Source: Methylotenera sp. (lineage in GTDB: Bacteria; Pseudomonadota; Gammaproteobacteria; Burkholderiales; Methylophilaceae). From it: DNA of 32,816 nt. The notes under the pieces were generated by a model. It saw nothing but the letters and a program-made list of their open reading frames with translations, was not told the origin of the DNA and searched no databases. Of this stretch, positions 1 through 8,946 are shown in pieces. The stretch is from positions 1 to 32,816 of the forward strand of contig JANYGD010000001.1 in NCBI GenBank assembly GCA_025359405.1, given 5' to 3'. The first letter of the stretch is position 1, and each line of letters starts with the position of its first letter. The position numbers and the translations under genes were made by a program.

Positions 1-389
1 TTCATGGCTGCAATAAATGGCTGAAATGTATGCATCATGCCCATGACGTTAATATCAAAAATTGCTTGAAATGCAGCAATGTCTTCTTTTAGTTCAGTGA
101 GCGTGCCGCGGCTTACACCTGCGTTGGCAATGACGATATTAGGTGTGCCAAAACGTGCGATAAAATCTTGCGCTGCAGCATCTAGCGCTGTAGCGTCGCG
201 TACATCGAGCGCATAAATGGCGCAACTAACTTGGTATTGATTTTGCAGCTCGGCTGCGAGTTTTTGTAAGTGCTCACTTCGCCGCGCAACCAGGCCTATT
301 GCAGATTGTGTGTTGGCATAGCGTTTGGCGTATTCGTGCGCGAGTGCATTGCCAATGCCGCTGGAGGCGCCTGTGATAAATAGATTCAT
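1..389 (-). CDS. SDR family oxidoreductase (truncated at the left window edge)
   Basis: Minus-strand reading from ATG at 389: MNLFITGASSGIGNALAHEYAKRYANTQSAIGLVARR...VIANAGVSRGT; TGxxxGIG and NAG motifs. Confidence 0.88.
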   Translation of the reverse strand, partial: MNLFITGASSGIGNALAHEYAKRYANTQSAIGLVARRSEHLQKLAAELQNQYQVSCAIYALDVRDATALDAAAQDFIARFGTPNIVIANAGVSRGTLTELKEDIAAFQAIFDINVMGMMHTFQPFIAAM

Positions 390-430
390 AGCTATATAGT
401 GTACTAGGTTTTGGAAAAATAAGTTTTAGG

Positions 431-464
431 AAAAAATAAACCCGCTGAATGCTTTCAGCGGGTT
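431..464 (-). terminator. Rho-independent terminator downstream of dsbA
   Basis: 11-bp perfect stem AACCCGCTGAA/TTCAGCGGGTT with 4-nt loop, followed on the minus strand by TTTATTTTTT. Confidence 0.85.
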
Positions 465-482
465 GCCATAAATTAATTAACT

Positions 483-563
483 TTATTTGACAGCGTTATC
501 TTTTGACGGTGCTAATTTTTTAGGCAAAACTTTATTTTTAGTTTTTGCCTTTAATACTTTTTT
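483..563 (-). other. Candidate -1 frameshift extension of dsbA: slippery A_AAA_AAG (557-563) plus 24-aa extension VLKAKTKNKVLPKKLAPSKDNAVK ending at TAA 483-485
   Basis: Minus strand reads GCA AAA AAG TAT TAA in frame 0; in the -1 frame AAA AAA GTA TTA AAG GCA ... GTC AAA TAA is open. Stem AGGCAAAAAC (550-541)/GTTTTGCCT (530-522) starts 6 nt after the heptamer. Confidence 0.45.
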
Positions 564-1207
564 GCTGCGGGTGCCGCTTTTGCAGCTTTATCCTTGCGCA
601 CATTGTCGATAACGTAATCAGCTACTTTTAAGGCTTGTTCGTTACCTCCAGCTTGTGTTGCTGAAGTAAAGTATTTGCCGTCGATTACCAAGGTAGGTAC
701 GCCGGTTGCGCCTGAGGCACGGAAAATCTGTGCGGCGCGGTTAAGGTCGGTGTTAATGGTGAATGATTTAAACGCTTGCTCAACTTTTAATTTATCCAAA
801 CCACTTTGTAGGGCAATCCAATCAATCGCAGCATTTTCATCTGTTGGATTCAAAGTTTTTGTTTTATGAATTGCTTCAAATAATTTCGTATGTAGTTTTT
901 CGCCCACGCCCAAAGTTTCCATGGCGTAAAATGCTTTGGCCATCGGCGCCCAGCTCGGGTTTGGCAAACCTGGCACGCGTTTAAAATAAACATCTTTCGG
1001 CAATATTTTTACCCAAGCATTCAATGGTTCTTCCATGTGATAACAGTGCGGACAACCATACCAAAAAATCTCCATCACCTCGATTTTGGCGGGGTTATCA
1101 GTGGAAATGGGTTGCACAACTGTATCAAACTCGGTGCCTACTTTGGGGGCATCGGCAAAAGCTAATGTACTTAGTGCAAACATTAAAATGGCTAAAAACT
1201 TTTTCAT
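551..1207 (-). CDS. dsbA: Thiol:disulfide interchange protein DsbA
   Basis: Signal peptide MKKFLAILMFALSTLAFA, FWYGCPHCYHMEE (CPHC active site), GVPTLVIDGKY cis-Pro loop. Confidence 0.95.
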   Translation of the reverse strand: MKKFLAILMFALSTLAFADAPKVGTEFDTVVQPISTDNPAKIEVMEIFWYGCPHCYHMEEPLNAWVKILPKDVYFKRVPGLPNPSWAPMAKAFYAMETLGVGEKLHTKLFEAIHKTKTLNPTDENAAIDWIALQSGLDKLKVEQAFKSFTINTDLNRAAQIFRASGATGVPTLVIDGKYFTSATQAGGNEQALKVADYVIDNVRKDKAAKAAPAAKKY

Positions 1208-1318
1208 TATTGATTCCTTATTTCATTCGTAAAAATACCATTTGCAAAATAACAATTTATGGCTAATAACGTTAGTTGAGTATAAAAGATGACAACTACG
1301 ACTAAATTTATGACCAAG

Positions 1319-1921
1319 TTACTGCGGTTTTGTTTCAGTATGCACCTTGATAAGATCCGTATTAAAGCCGTTAGTTGTAAGCTCGCCGCGCACTTTGTTG
1401 ATTTGCGTAATGTCGTTTAATGGCCCCACGCGCACACGATGCCAAATGCCTTTTTCAGGAATTGTAGCAGTTTGTACCAAGGCTTCAAAGCCTTGCAAAG
1501 CCAGCTTGGCCTTCATGTTGTCAGCTTCGGCCTCGCTTTGAAACGCGCCAACTTGCAAAAAATAATTATCTTTTTTTGTGGTTTGCGAATTATCTTTTAT
1601 TTCTTGCTCAGTCACGGTACTTTCAGTTTCTGGCAAAATGGTATAAAAATCAAACTTATTGTCGGCTTTATCCGGGTTTTCATCCTTCGGCAAAGCGCTT
1701 TCAGTTGCAACTTTGTCTTTTGGTAGTTTTTCAGAAGCACTATCGATATTTGGCTTGCTGACTTTTTTTTCTGCAAAAGGGCTATCAGCCCCTTTTAGAT
1801 ACATAGTAACCCATAGTGATGCGCCCACGCCAAGCAACAAACCCACCAACAAGCCTGTGAAAAACGGGCTGCCTTTGCTATTGCTGGCTTTTTGTGGCGC
1901 AGGTTTGTAATCTTTACTCAT
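1319..1921 (-). CDS. SPOR-domain (FtsN-like) membrane protein
   Basis: Single N-terminal TM (GLLVGLLLGVGASLWVTMYL) and C-terminal SPOR motif YFLQVGAFQSEAEADNMKAKLALQGFEA...WHRVRVGP. Confidence 0.9.
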   Translation of the reverse strand: MSKDYKPAPQKASNSKGSPFFTGLLVGLLLGVGASLWVTMYLKGADSPFAEKKVSKPNIDSASEKLPKDKVATESALPKDENPDKADNKFDFYTILPETESTVTEQEIKDNSQTTKKDNYFLQVGAFQSEAEADNMKAKLALQGFEALVQTATIPEKGIWHRVRVGPLNDITQINKVRGELTTNGFNTDLIKVHTETKPQ

Positions 1922-1961
1922 TGATAAATCCTCTAAATCTTATTGTTTTTTATTTTGAAAA

Positions 1962-3632
1962 CTACATTTTTTGCGGCGCACTTACGCCCAATAAATTTAA
2001 GCCATTTTTTAATACTTGCTGCGTTGCGACAATTAACGCTAGTCGCGCCAATTTGGTTGGCTCGTCTTCCACTAAAAATTTTGTATCATTGTAATAGCTA
2101 TGCAAATCACTTGCACATTCTTTTAAATAATTGGCTATTGCGTGTGGCGCCAAATCAGCTGCCGCATCGCTCACCACTTCTGGGAACTCGCTTAAACGTT
2201 GCATCAATTTCGTCTCGTTTGGCATGTTGAGCGGGCTTAAGTTCACGGTTTTTAAGCTTTTAACATCGCCGCCCCATTGCGCTAAAACGCTGCAAATACG
2301 CGCGTGGGCATATTGAATATAATACACAGGGTTATCATTGGTTTGCGCACGCGCCAAGTCGATATCAAACACTAATTGTGAATCGGCACGCCGTGCAGCG
2401 AGAAAATATCTAGTTGCATCACACCCTACTTCATCAATTAAATCACGCAAGGTGATATAACTGCCAGCACGTTTAGAAAGCTTTACCTCTTCGCCACCAC
2501 GCATTACCGTCACCATTTGGTGCAACACATATTCAGGCCAGTTTTTTAATGGGATGCCAACGTTCATTGCTTGTAAACCTGCGCGAACGCGCGTGATGGT
2601 GCTGTGATGATCGGCACCTTGTTCGTTAATCACACGATCAAAGCCACGTTCAAATTTATCAAAGTGATACGCTACATCAGGTACAAAATAAGTATAACTA
2701 CCATCGGCTTTTTGCATCACACGGTCTTTGTCATCACCATATTCCGTTGTTCGTAACCATAGTGCACCATCTAGCTTGTAGGTTTTACCACTTGACATAA
2801 GCTTATTTACAGTATTTTCAACTTTGCCATTTTTATATAGAGCGCTTTCTAAGGAAAACACATCGAATTTAATTTGAAACGCTTGTAAGTCCAAATCTTG
2901 CTCATGGCGCAAGTAAGCAACAGCAAAGTTGCGTATTGCTTCTGTATCATTGACATCGCCATTCGCAATTTCAGCTGTATCTGCTGCTCTTACAGTTTCT
3001 TTCGCCAAGAATGCTTTAGCTATATCTACAATATATTCACCCCGATAGCCATTTTCAGGAAAACTTGGAGCATCTACCGAAATGCCTTTGCAACGCGCTT
3101 GTACTGAAAGAGTAAGGTTATCAATCTGTACCCCAGCGTCGTTGTAGTAAAACTCGCGTGTGACATCCCAACCATTTGCTTCTAACAAGCGTGCTAAACA
3201 ATCACCCACCGCTGCGCCGCGCCCATGGCCAACATGCAACGGGCCGGTTGGGTTGGCAGATACAAATTCCACTTGAACTTTTTGATTTTGACCCGAATTG
3301 TTACGCCCAAATTCTGCGCCTTGTTGCAAAATTTCGCCTATGATGGTTTGCTTAGATTGCGCATTTAAAAAGAAATTGATAAACCCAGCACCCGCAATTT
3401 CCACTTTTGCGATATATTCGCTTTGTGGCAGCGCTTTGATTAAACTTGTCGCAATATCACGCGGATTTTGCCGCAAAGGTTTAGCCAACATCATGGCCAA
3501 ATTAGTAGCAAAATCGCCGTGTTCTGCAGATTTTGGGCGTTCAAGTACAATGTTAATTTGTGTGGTATCCGCACCAATGCTAGCGGCGGATCGGGTCAGT
3601 AAATCGGTAATGTGAGCTTTCAAAATAATCAA
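1962..3632 (-). CDS. argS: Arginine--tRNA ligase
   Basis: [24 protein letters not shown] (HIGH-like), [22 protein letters not shown]-terminal DALR-type helical domain. Confidence 0.97.
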   Translation of the reverse strand: MIILKAHITDLLTRSAASIGADTTQINIVLERPKSAEHGDFATNLAMMLAKPLRQNPRDIATSLIKALPQSEYIAKVEIAGAGFINFFLNAQSKQTIIGEILQQGAEFGRNNSGQNQKVQVEFVSANPTGPLHVGHGRGAAVGDCLARLLEANGWDVTREFYYNDAGVQIDNLTLSVQARCKGISVDAPSFPENGYRGEYIVDIAKAFLAKETVRAADTAEIANGDVNDTEAIRNFAVAYLRHEQDLDLQAFQIKFDVFSLESALYKNGKVENTVNKLMSSGKTYKLDGALWLRTTEYGDDKDRVMQKADGSYTYFVPDVAYHFDKFERGFDRVINEQGADHHSTITRVRAGLQAMNVGIPLKNWPEYVLHQMVTVMRGGEEVKLSKRAGSYITLRDLIDEVGCDATRYFLAARRADSQLVFDIDLARAQTNDNPVYYIQYAHARICSVLAQWGGDVKSLKTVNLSPLNMPNETKLMQRLSEFPEVVSDAAADLAPHAIANYLKECASDLHSYYNDTKFLVEDEPTKLARLALIVATQQVLKNGLNLLGVSAPQKM

Positions 3633-3692
3633 CAGTTGTGCAAAAACAGTATTTTAACCTAAGCAGGCACTAGTCACCTACAACCATAATTT

Positions 3693-5903
3693 ATGTCACA
3701 AACCATTTTCAATATCGCGCTAGATGTGCCGCTTAATCGCACTTTCGATTATTTAAGCGGCGGTTTCATTGCGCGTGTTGGCAATCGTGTGGTGGTTCCA
3801 TTTGCCGGCCGCAATTTGGTGGGTGTGGTGCTGGAAATTAAACAAACTTCAGATTATCCTATCGAAAAATTAAAGCCCGTCAGTCATGTGTTTGATGATG
3901 TGGTTTTTGATAGCCATACCTTAAAGTTACTTAAATTTTGTGCAGATTATTATCATTATCCACTTGGTCAGGCGTTAATTTCTGCGTTGCCGCTACGTTT
4001 GCGACAAATTAAACCCGCTGTTTCTCGCAAGCAGTTTGCCTATCAGCTGCTACCAAATGCGGACATTAGCCAAATACCTGCGCGTAAAGTAGTTTTACAT
4101 CGAGTAATAGCTGCCCTGCAAGCCACACCAGTATTGGCTGCTAGCGAGCTTGCTTTTATCACTTTTGGCTGGCACAAAGCGATTTTGGAACTCAAAAATT
4201 TAGGTTTGGTGAGTGAGCATGAAGTGGTTGCGGTTAAGGCTTTCATGCCAATTTCAACGACAGAGCCAATATTGAATGACGAGCAAGTATCTGCCATACA
4301 AAATGTGTTAGTGCTTACTCACATTTTTAAACCTTGGTTATTACATGGAATTACGGGCAGTGGCAAAACCGAAGTGTACATACAAATACTGCGGAAAATT
4401 TTGCAGCCAATTTTAAAACAGCCACAAGCGCAAGTGCTGGTATTAGTACCAGAAATCAACTTAACTCCACAGCTAGAAGCGCGATTTAGAAGTCGCCTAA
4501 GTCAATATCCCTTAGTGACATTACACAGTAATTTAAGCGAAAGTGAGCGCTTACAAAATTGGCTGGCAGCTAGTACTGGTGCGGCTAAAATCGTGATTGG
4601 TACGCGTTTGAGCGTATTCACGCCGATGCCGCATTTGAAATTAATTGTGATGGACGAAGAGCATGATGGCTCGTATAAACAGCAAGACGGCATGCGCTAC
4701 CACGCGCGCGATGTAGCGATGGTGCGCGCCAAGCAGTTGAATATTCCCATTATTTTGGGTAGCGCAACGCCCTCTTTAGAAACCTGGCACAATTCAACAC
4801 AAAACAAGACACAGAAAAACCAATACGGTTTGCTGAGTCTGAAACAGCGCGCGGTTGAAAACGCCGCTTTGCCGAATATTTTTTGCATCGATACCGCAAA
4901 ATCTCCGACTGAAAATGGCTTATCACCTTTGCTGGTAAACGCTTTGCGCGAACGCCTAAAACGTGGTGAGCAAAGCTTATTATTTATTAACCGCCGTGGC
5001 TACGCACCCGTGCTGTATTGCAACGCTTGCCAGTGGGTGGCACCGTGCATGCGTTGTTCGGCAAGGCTGGTGGTGCACTTAAGCAAAAAACGCCTTGAGT
5101 GTCATCATTGTGGGCACGAGCAAAAAATTCCGCTGCAATGCCCAAGTTGTGGCAATGCAGATTTGCACCCTACTGGACAAGCCACGCAGCGCCTGGAACA
5201 AACTTTGCAAACTTTGCTGCCAACAGCGCACATTGCGCGAGTAGATCGCGACAGCATGCGCAACAAAGATGCACTGACCGATTTGCTCACGCAAGTACAC
5301 AATCAAGAAATCGACATTTTGGTGGGCACGCAAATGTTGGCGAAGGGACATGATTTCCCACATCTTACGTTGGTTGGCGTGATTGATACCGATAGCGCGC
5401 TGTACAGCCCCGATTTTCGCGCCAGCGAGCGACTCTTCGCGCAGCTGATGCAAGTTTCTGGCCGCGCAGGGCGTGCTAAAAAAGCGGGTGAGGTGCTTAT
5501 ACAAACTGCATTTCCGCAGCACGCTTTATTTGATGCGCTTCGCAGTCAAGATTACGTGAGCTTCGCCAATGCGCAACTGCAAGAACGTAGTGTGATGCAG
5601 TTTCCACCCGTGAGCTATTTTGCACTACTACGCGCCGAGGCCAATGATTACGCCCAAGTACAACAGTTTTTGAATCTTGCTGGCAATTTGGCGCGCGAGC
5701 TTAAACAAGATGTGATGATTTACGACCCAGTGCGCCCGCAAATGGAGCGCTTAAAAGGTATGGAGCGTGGACAGTTATTGTTGCAAGCCAATAGTCGAGT
5801 GGCTTTACAGCGATTACTTAAAAATTGGATGCCGCAATGTCGCGAGCTTCCAATTGCCACAAAAGTGCGCTGGAGTTTGGATATTGATCCACTAGAGTTT
5901 TAA
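3693..5903 (+). CDS. priA: Primosomal protein N' (replication restart helicase PriA)
   Basis: GITGSGKTEVYI (Walker A), DEEH box, paired zinc-binding Cys (CNAC, CMRC, CHHC, CPSC), VSGRAGRA. Confidence 0.97.
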   Translation: MSQTIFNIALDVPLNRTFDYLSGGFIARVGNRVVVPFAGRNLVGVVLEIKQTSDYPIEKLKPVSHVFDDVVFDSHTLKLLKFCADYYHYPLGQALISALPLRLRQIKPAVSRKQFAYQLLPNADISQIPARKVVLHRVIAALQATPVLAASELAFITFGWHKAILELKNLGLVSEHEVVAVKAFMPISTTEPILNDEQVSAIQNVLVLTHIFKPWLLHGITGSGKTEVYIQILRKILQPILKQPQAQVLVLVPEINLTPQLEARFRSRLSQYPLVTLHSNLSESERLQNWLAASTGAAKIVIGTRLSVFTPMPHLKLIVMDEEHDGSYKQQDGMRYHARDVAMVRAKQLNIPIILGSATPSLETWHNSTQNKTQKNQYGLLSLKQRAVENAALPNIFCIDTAKSPTENGLSPLLVNALRERLKRGEQSLLFINRRGYAPVLYCNACQWVAPCMRCSARLVVHLSKKRLECHHCGHEQKIPLQCPSCGNADLHPTGQATQRLEQTLQTLLPTAHIARVDRDSMRNKDALTDLLTQVHNQEIDILVGTQMLAKGHDFPHLTLVGVIDTDSALYSPDFRASERLFAQLMQVSGRAGRAKKAGEVLIQTAFPQHALFDALRSQDYVSFANAQLQERSVMQFPPVSYFALLRAEANDYAQVQQFLNLAGNLARELKQDVMIYDPVRPQMERLKGMERGQLLLQANSRVALQRLLKNWMPQCRELPIATKVRWSLDIDPLEF

Positions 5904-5993
5904 ACAATTAGAATTTTAAGATTGTTTTTACTATGCATGCCATGCCCAACAAAAAAGACAGTAAAATAGCGTTTTAGCTAAAACGGACAATTT

Positions 5994-6067
5994 GCGGGAT
6001 TGGTGAAATGGCATCACGAAACTTTCCCAAAGTTTAGTCGCGGGTTCGATTCCCGTATCCCGCTCCA
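5994..6067 (+). tRNA. tRNA-Gly (anticodon CCC), CCA encoded
   Basis: Acceptor GCGGGAT/ATCCCGC, anticodon loop TTCCCAA between AAACT/AGTTT, T-arm GCGGGTTCGATTCCCGT, terminal TCCA. Confidence 0.93.
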
Positions 6068-6079
6068 AAGAGAATTTTT

Positions 6080-6955
6080 ATGACACCAACACCACCAACC
6101 GTTCTTACCTTCGCCGCCACAGACCCTTGCGGCGGCGCGGGTTTGCAGGCCGATATTCTGGCGCTGGCAAGCATTGGTTGCCATCCTTTGTCTGTGGTCA
6201 CCGCCATTACCGTGCAAGATACGGTGGGGGTTGAAAGTGTGATGGCGCTGGACGCGGATTGGATTAATGAACAAGCGCGCACTATTTTAGAGGATGTGCA
6301 GGTTGCGGCCTTTAAATTAGGTCTTTTAGGCAGTATAGAGAATGTAGCCGTCATTGCAGAAATTATGGCCGATTACCCTGATGTGCCTTTGTTGATTGAC
6401 CCGATTTTAACCTCAGGCCGTGGCGATGAGCTGGCCAACGAAGAAATGCAAGCCGCATTATGTGATTTACTGTTTCCGCAAGCCACGTTGATAACGCCTA
6501 ATAGCCTGGAGGCTCGCCGCTTGGCGTTTTACGAAGAGGCAGAAGAAATTCAACATACTTCGCTTGACGAAGCCGCTATACGTTTGCTGGAGTTAGGTAG
6601 CGAATATGTGTTGATTACGGGTACCCACGAACGCTCAACAGATGTGGTGAACTCACTTTATGGTTCAAGCCCTTCTGGTGCTAGTGGACTCATTAAAGCC
6701 TACCATTGGGAACGGCTTGCGGGGAGTTATCATGGCTCTGGCTGTACGCTCACGAGTGCGATTGCAGCTTGTTTAGCACATGGCTTAAGCATGGAAGAAG
6801 CGATTCAAGAAGCGCAAGAATACACTTGGCAAACGCTTAAAAATGCTTTCCGCCCAGGCATGGGGCAGTTTGTACCAGATCGCTTTTTTTGGGCACGTGA
6901 AGAAGACGATGTTGCGGAAGCGACGAATGACAAAACGCCACTCATTCAACACTAA
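6080..6955 (+). CDS. thiD: Hydroxymethylpyrimidine/phosphomethylpyrimidine kinase
   Basis: TDPCGGAGLQADI, DPILTSGRGDELA, GSGCTLTSAIAACLAHG ribokinase-fold motifs. Confidence 0.93.
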   Translation: MTPTPPTVLTFAATDPCGGAGLQADILALASIGCHPLSVVTAITVQDTVGVESVMALDADWINEQARTILEDVQVAAFKLGLLGSIENVAVIAEIMADYPDVPLLIDPILTSGRGDELANEEMQAALCDLLFPQATLITPNSLEARRLAFYEEAEEIQHTSLDEAAIRLLELGSEYVLITGTHERSTDVVNSLYGSSPSGASGLIKAYHWERLAGSYHGSGCTLTSAIAACLAHGLSMEEAIQEAQEYTWQTLKNAFRPGMGQFVPDRFFWAREEDDVAEATNDKTPLIQH

Positions 6956-7559
6956 TGGTTTATATGCGATTACACCCGATATTGCTGATACTGATTTATT
7001 AATTACAAAAGTAGAAGCTGCGCTGCAAGGTGGGACGAGCATGCTGCAATACCGCAACAAACAAGCCAACCATAAGTTGCAAACAGAACAGGCGCGCGCC
7101 ATTTTGCCCTTGTGCAGGCAATATCAAGTGCCATTAATCATTAATGATTCTGTAAAGTTATGTTTAACGTTAAATGCAGATGGCGTACATTTAGGTGCAG
7201 ATGACGGAAATTTAGCAGAAGTTAGAGCAAGACTGGGGAAAGACAAAATATTGGGCGCTTCGTGCTATAACCGTTTTGATTTAGCAAAACAAGCGCATCA
7301 AGCAGGTGTAGATTATGTGGCATTTGGTGCCTGTTTTGCCTCATCCACCAAGCCCAACGCGCCTGTAGCAGATTTGAGTTTATTTGCAAAAGCGCAAAAT
7401 GAGTTACAAATTCCTGCTGTTGCAATTGGCGGCATTACTTTGCAAAATGCACCCTTGGTGATTCAAGCTGGGGCAAGCGCGATTGCAGTTATTAATGCTA
7501 TTTTTAATGTGGATGACGTAAAATCTACCTGTTCTCAATTTTCGAAGCTATTTATTTAA
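6927..7559 (+). CDS. thiE: Thiamine phosphate synthase; start trimmed to ATG 6927 (29-nt overlap with thiD)
   Basis: [65 protein letters not shown]. Confidence 0.92.
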   Translation: MTKRHSFNTNGLYAITPDIADTDLLITKVEAALQGGTSMLQYRNKQANHKLQTEQARAILPLCRQYQVPLIINDSVKLCLTLNADGVHLGADDGNLAEVRARLGKDKILGASCYNRFDLAKQAHQAGVDYVAFGACFASSTKPNAPVADLSLFAKAQNELQIPAVAIGGITLQNAPLVIQAGASAIAVINAIFNVDDVKSTCSQFSKLFI

Positions 7560-7561
7560 TC

Positions 7562-8860
7562 ATGACCTCACAAAACCAAATTTTATTTGAAAAATCTTTA
7601 AAACTTATTCCCGGTGGCGTCAATTCGCCGGTGCGTGCGTTTCGTAGCGTGGGCGGCACGCCGATATTTTTTAAAAAGGGCTTGGGTTCTAAATTGTGGG
7701 ATGCCGATGGCAAAGAATATATCGATTACATCAACTCGTGGGGCCCGATGATTGTTGGTCACGCACACCCAGAAATCATCGCAGCGGTGCAAGCGGTTGC
7801 TGCCAATAGCCTTTCATTTGGCGCACCTACTGGCTTAGAGCTAGAAATGGCGGAAATGATTAACAAGCTTGTACCAAGCATAGAGCAAGTACGGCTAGTA
7901 AGTAGCGGCACAGAAGCTACTATGAGCGCCATCCGCGTGGCGCGAGGGTTTACTGGCCGCAATAAAATTGTGAAATTTGAAGGTTGCTACCACGGTCATG
8001 CCGATGCGTTATTAGTAAAAGCGGGTTCTGGACTGCTGACATTTAATGATGCAAATGCTAAGGGCGCCCCAAGCTCAGCGGGCGTTCCAGCCGAGGTAGT
8101 TGCCGATACACTCACTTTAGAATACAACAATACGCAAGCGCTTGAAGATTTATTTAGCAAAATTGGCGATCAAATTGCCTGCGTGATTATTGAGCCAGTG
8201 GTTGGCAATATGAATTTAATTGTGCCGAAAATGGAGTTTTTGCAAACGCTACGTGCTCTTTGTACTAAACATGGCGCGGTGCTGATTTTTGATGAAGTGA
8301 TGACTGGTTTTCGCGTGGCTTTGGGCGGCGCACAAGCGCTGTATAACATCAAACCAGATATGACAACGCTAGGCAAAGTCATCGGTGGCGGCCTGCCAGT
8401 GGGCGCGTTTGGCGGGCGCAAAGATATTATGCAATGCCTTGCCCCGCTTGGTGCGGTGTACCAAGCGGGCACGTTGTCAGGCAACCCAGTGGCCGTTACT
8501 GCGGGTTTAACCACGCTCAAAATTATTCAAGAAAAAGGTTTTCACGAAAAACTTACTGCACAAACCAAAAAACTTGTAAATGGGCTAGTGCAAATGGCTA
8601 AAGATGCGGGTGTAACTTTTAGCGCACAAAGTGTAGGCGGCATGTTTGGCTTATATTTTATGAAAACCTGCCCTGCTTCTTTTAACGAGATTATGCAATC
8701 TGATAAAGAAGCTTTTAATAAGTTTTTTCACAGCATGCTTGATAGCGGCATTTATCTTGGGCCATCGGCATTTGAGGCGGGTTTTGTCTCGGCTGCGCAT
8801 AGCGATGCCGATATTGCATTTACGATTGAAGCTGCTAAAAAAGCATTCTCTGCGATTTGA
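7562..8860 (+). CDS. hemL: Glutamate-1-semialdehyde 2,1-aminomutase
   Basis: [77 protein letters not shown]. Confidence 0.97.
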   Translation: MTSQNQILFEKSLKLIPGGVNSPVRAFRSVGGTPIFFKKGLGSKLWDADGKEYIDYINSWGPMIVGHAHPEIIAAVQAVAANSLSFGAPTGLELEMAEMINKLVPSIEQVRLVSSGTEATMSAIRVARGFTGRNKIVKFEGCYHGHADALLVKAGSGLLTFNDANAKGAPSSAGVPAEVVADTLTLEYNNTQALEDLFSKIGDQIACVIIEPVVGNMNLIVPKMEFLQTLRALCTKHGAVLIFDEVMTGFRVALGGAQALYNIKPDMTTLGKVIGGGLPVGAFGGRKDIMQCLAPLGAVYQAGTLSGNPVAVTAGLTTLKIIQEKGFHEKLTAQTKKLVNGLVQMAKDAGVTFSAQSVGGMFGLYFMKTCPASFNEIMQSDKEAFNKFFHSMLDSGIYLGPSAFEAGFVSAAHSDADIAFTIEAAKKAFSAI

Positions 8861-8946
8861 TGTATTATTTTGCCCTATGTGATTGATAGCTAGGCGTTTT
8901 AACGGTATTATTGAGGGTTCCGCTAAATGTTTTGTGATTAGATAAT

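Noticed and set aside
522-550. Stem-loop downstream of the dsbA stop considered as a terminator
   Set aside because: No U-tract on the minus strand after the stem; the real terminator is at 431-464. Better considered as part of the candidate frameshift signal.
5079-5522. 147-aa minus-strand ORF within priA
   Set aside because: Antisense shadow ORF over conserved priA helicase/zinc-binding coding sequence; no recognisable motif or RBS.
6014-6354. Minus-strand ORFs ending ...GIRESNPRLNFGKVS and ...GAGYGNRTRD
   Set aside because: Spurious antisense translations of the tRNA-Gly gene and thiD; a well-known artefact of ORF calling across tRNAs.
8170-8520. 116-aa minus-strand ORF within hemL
   Set aside because: Shadow ORF opposite conserved HemL motifs.
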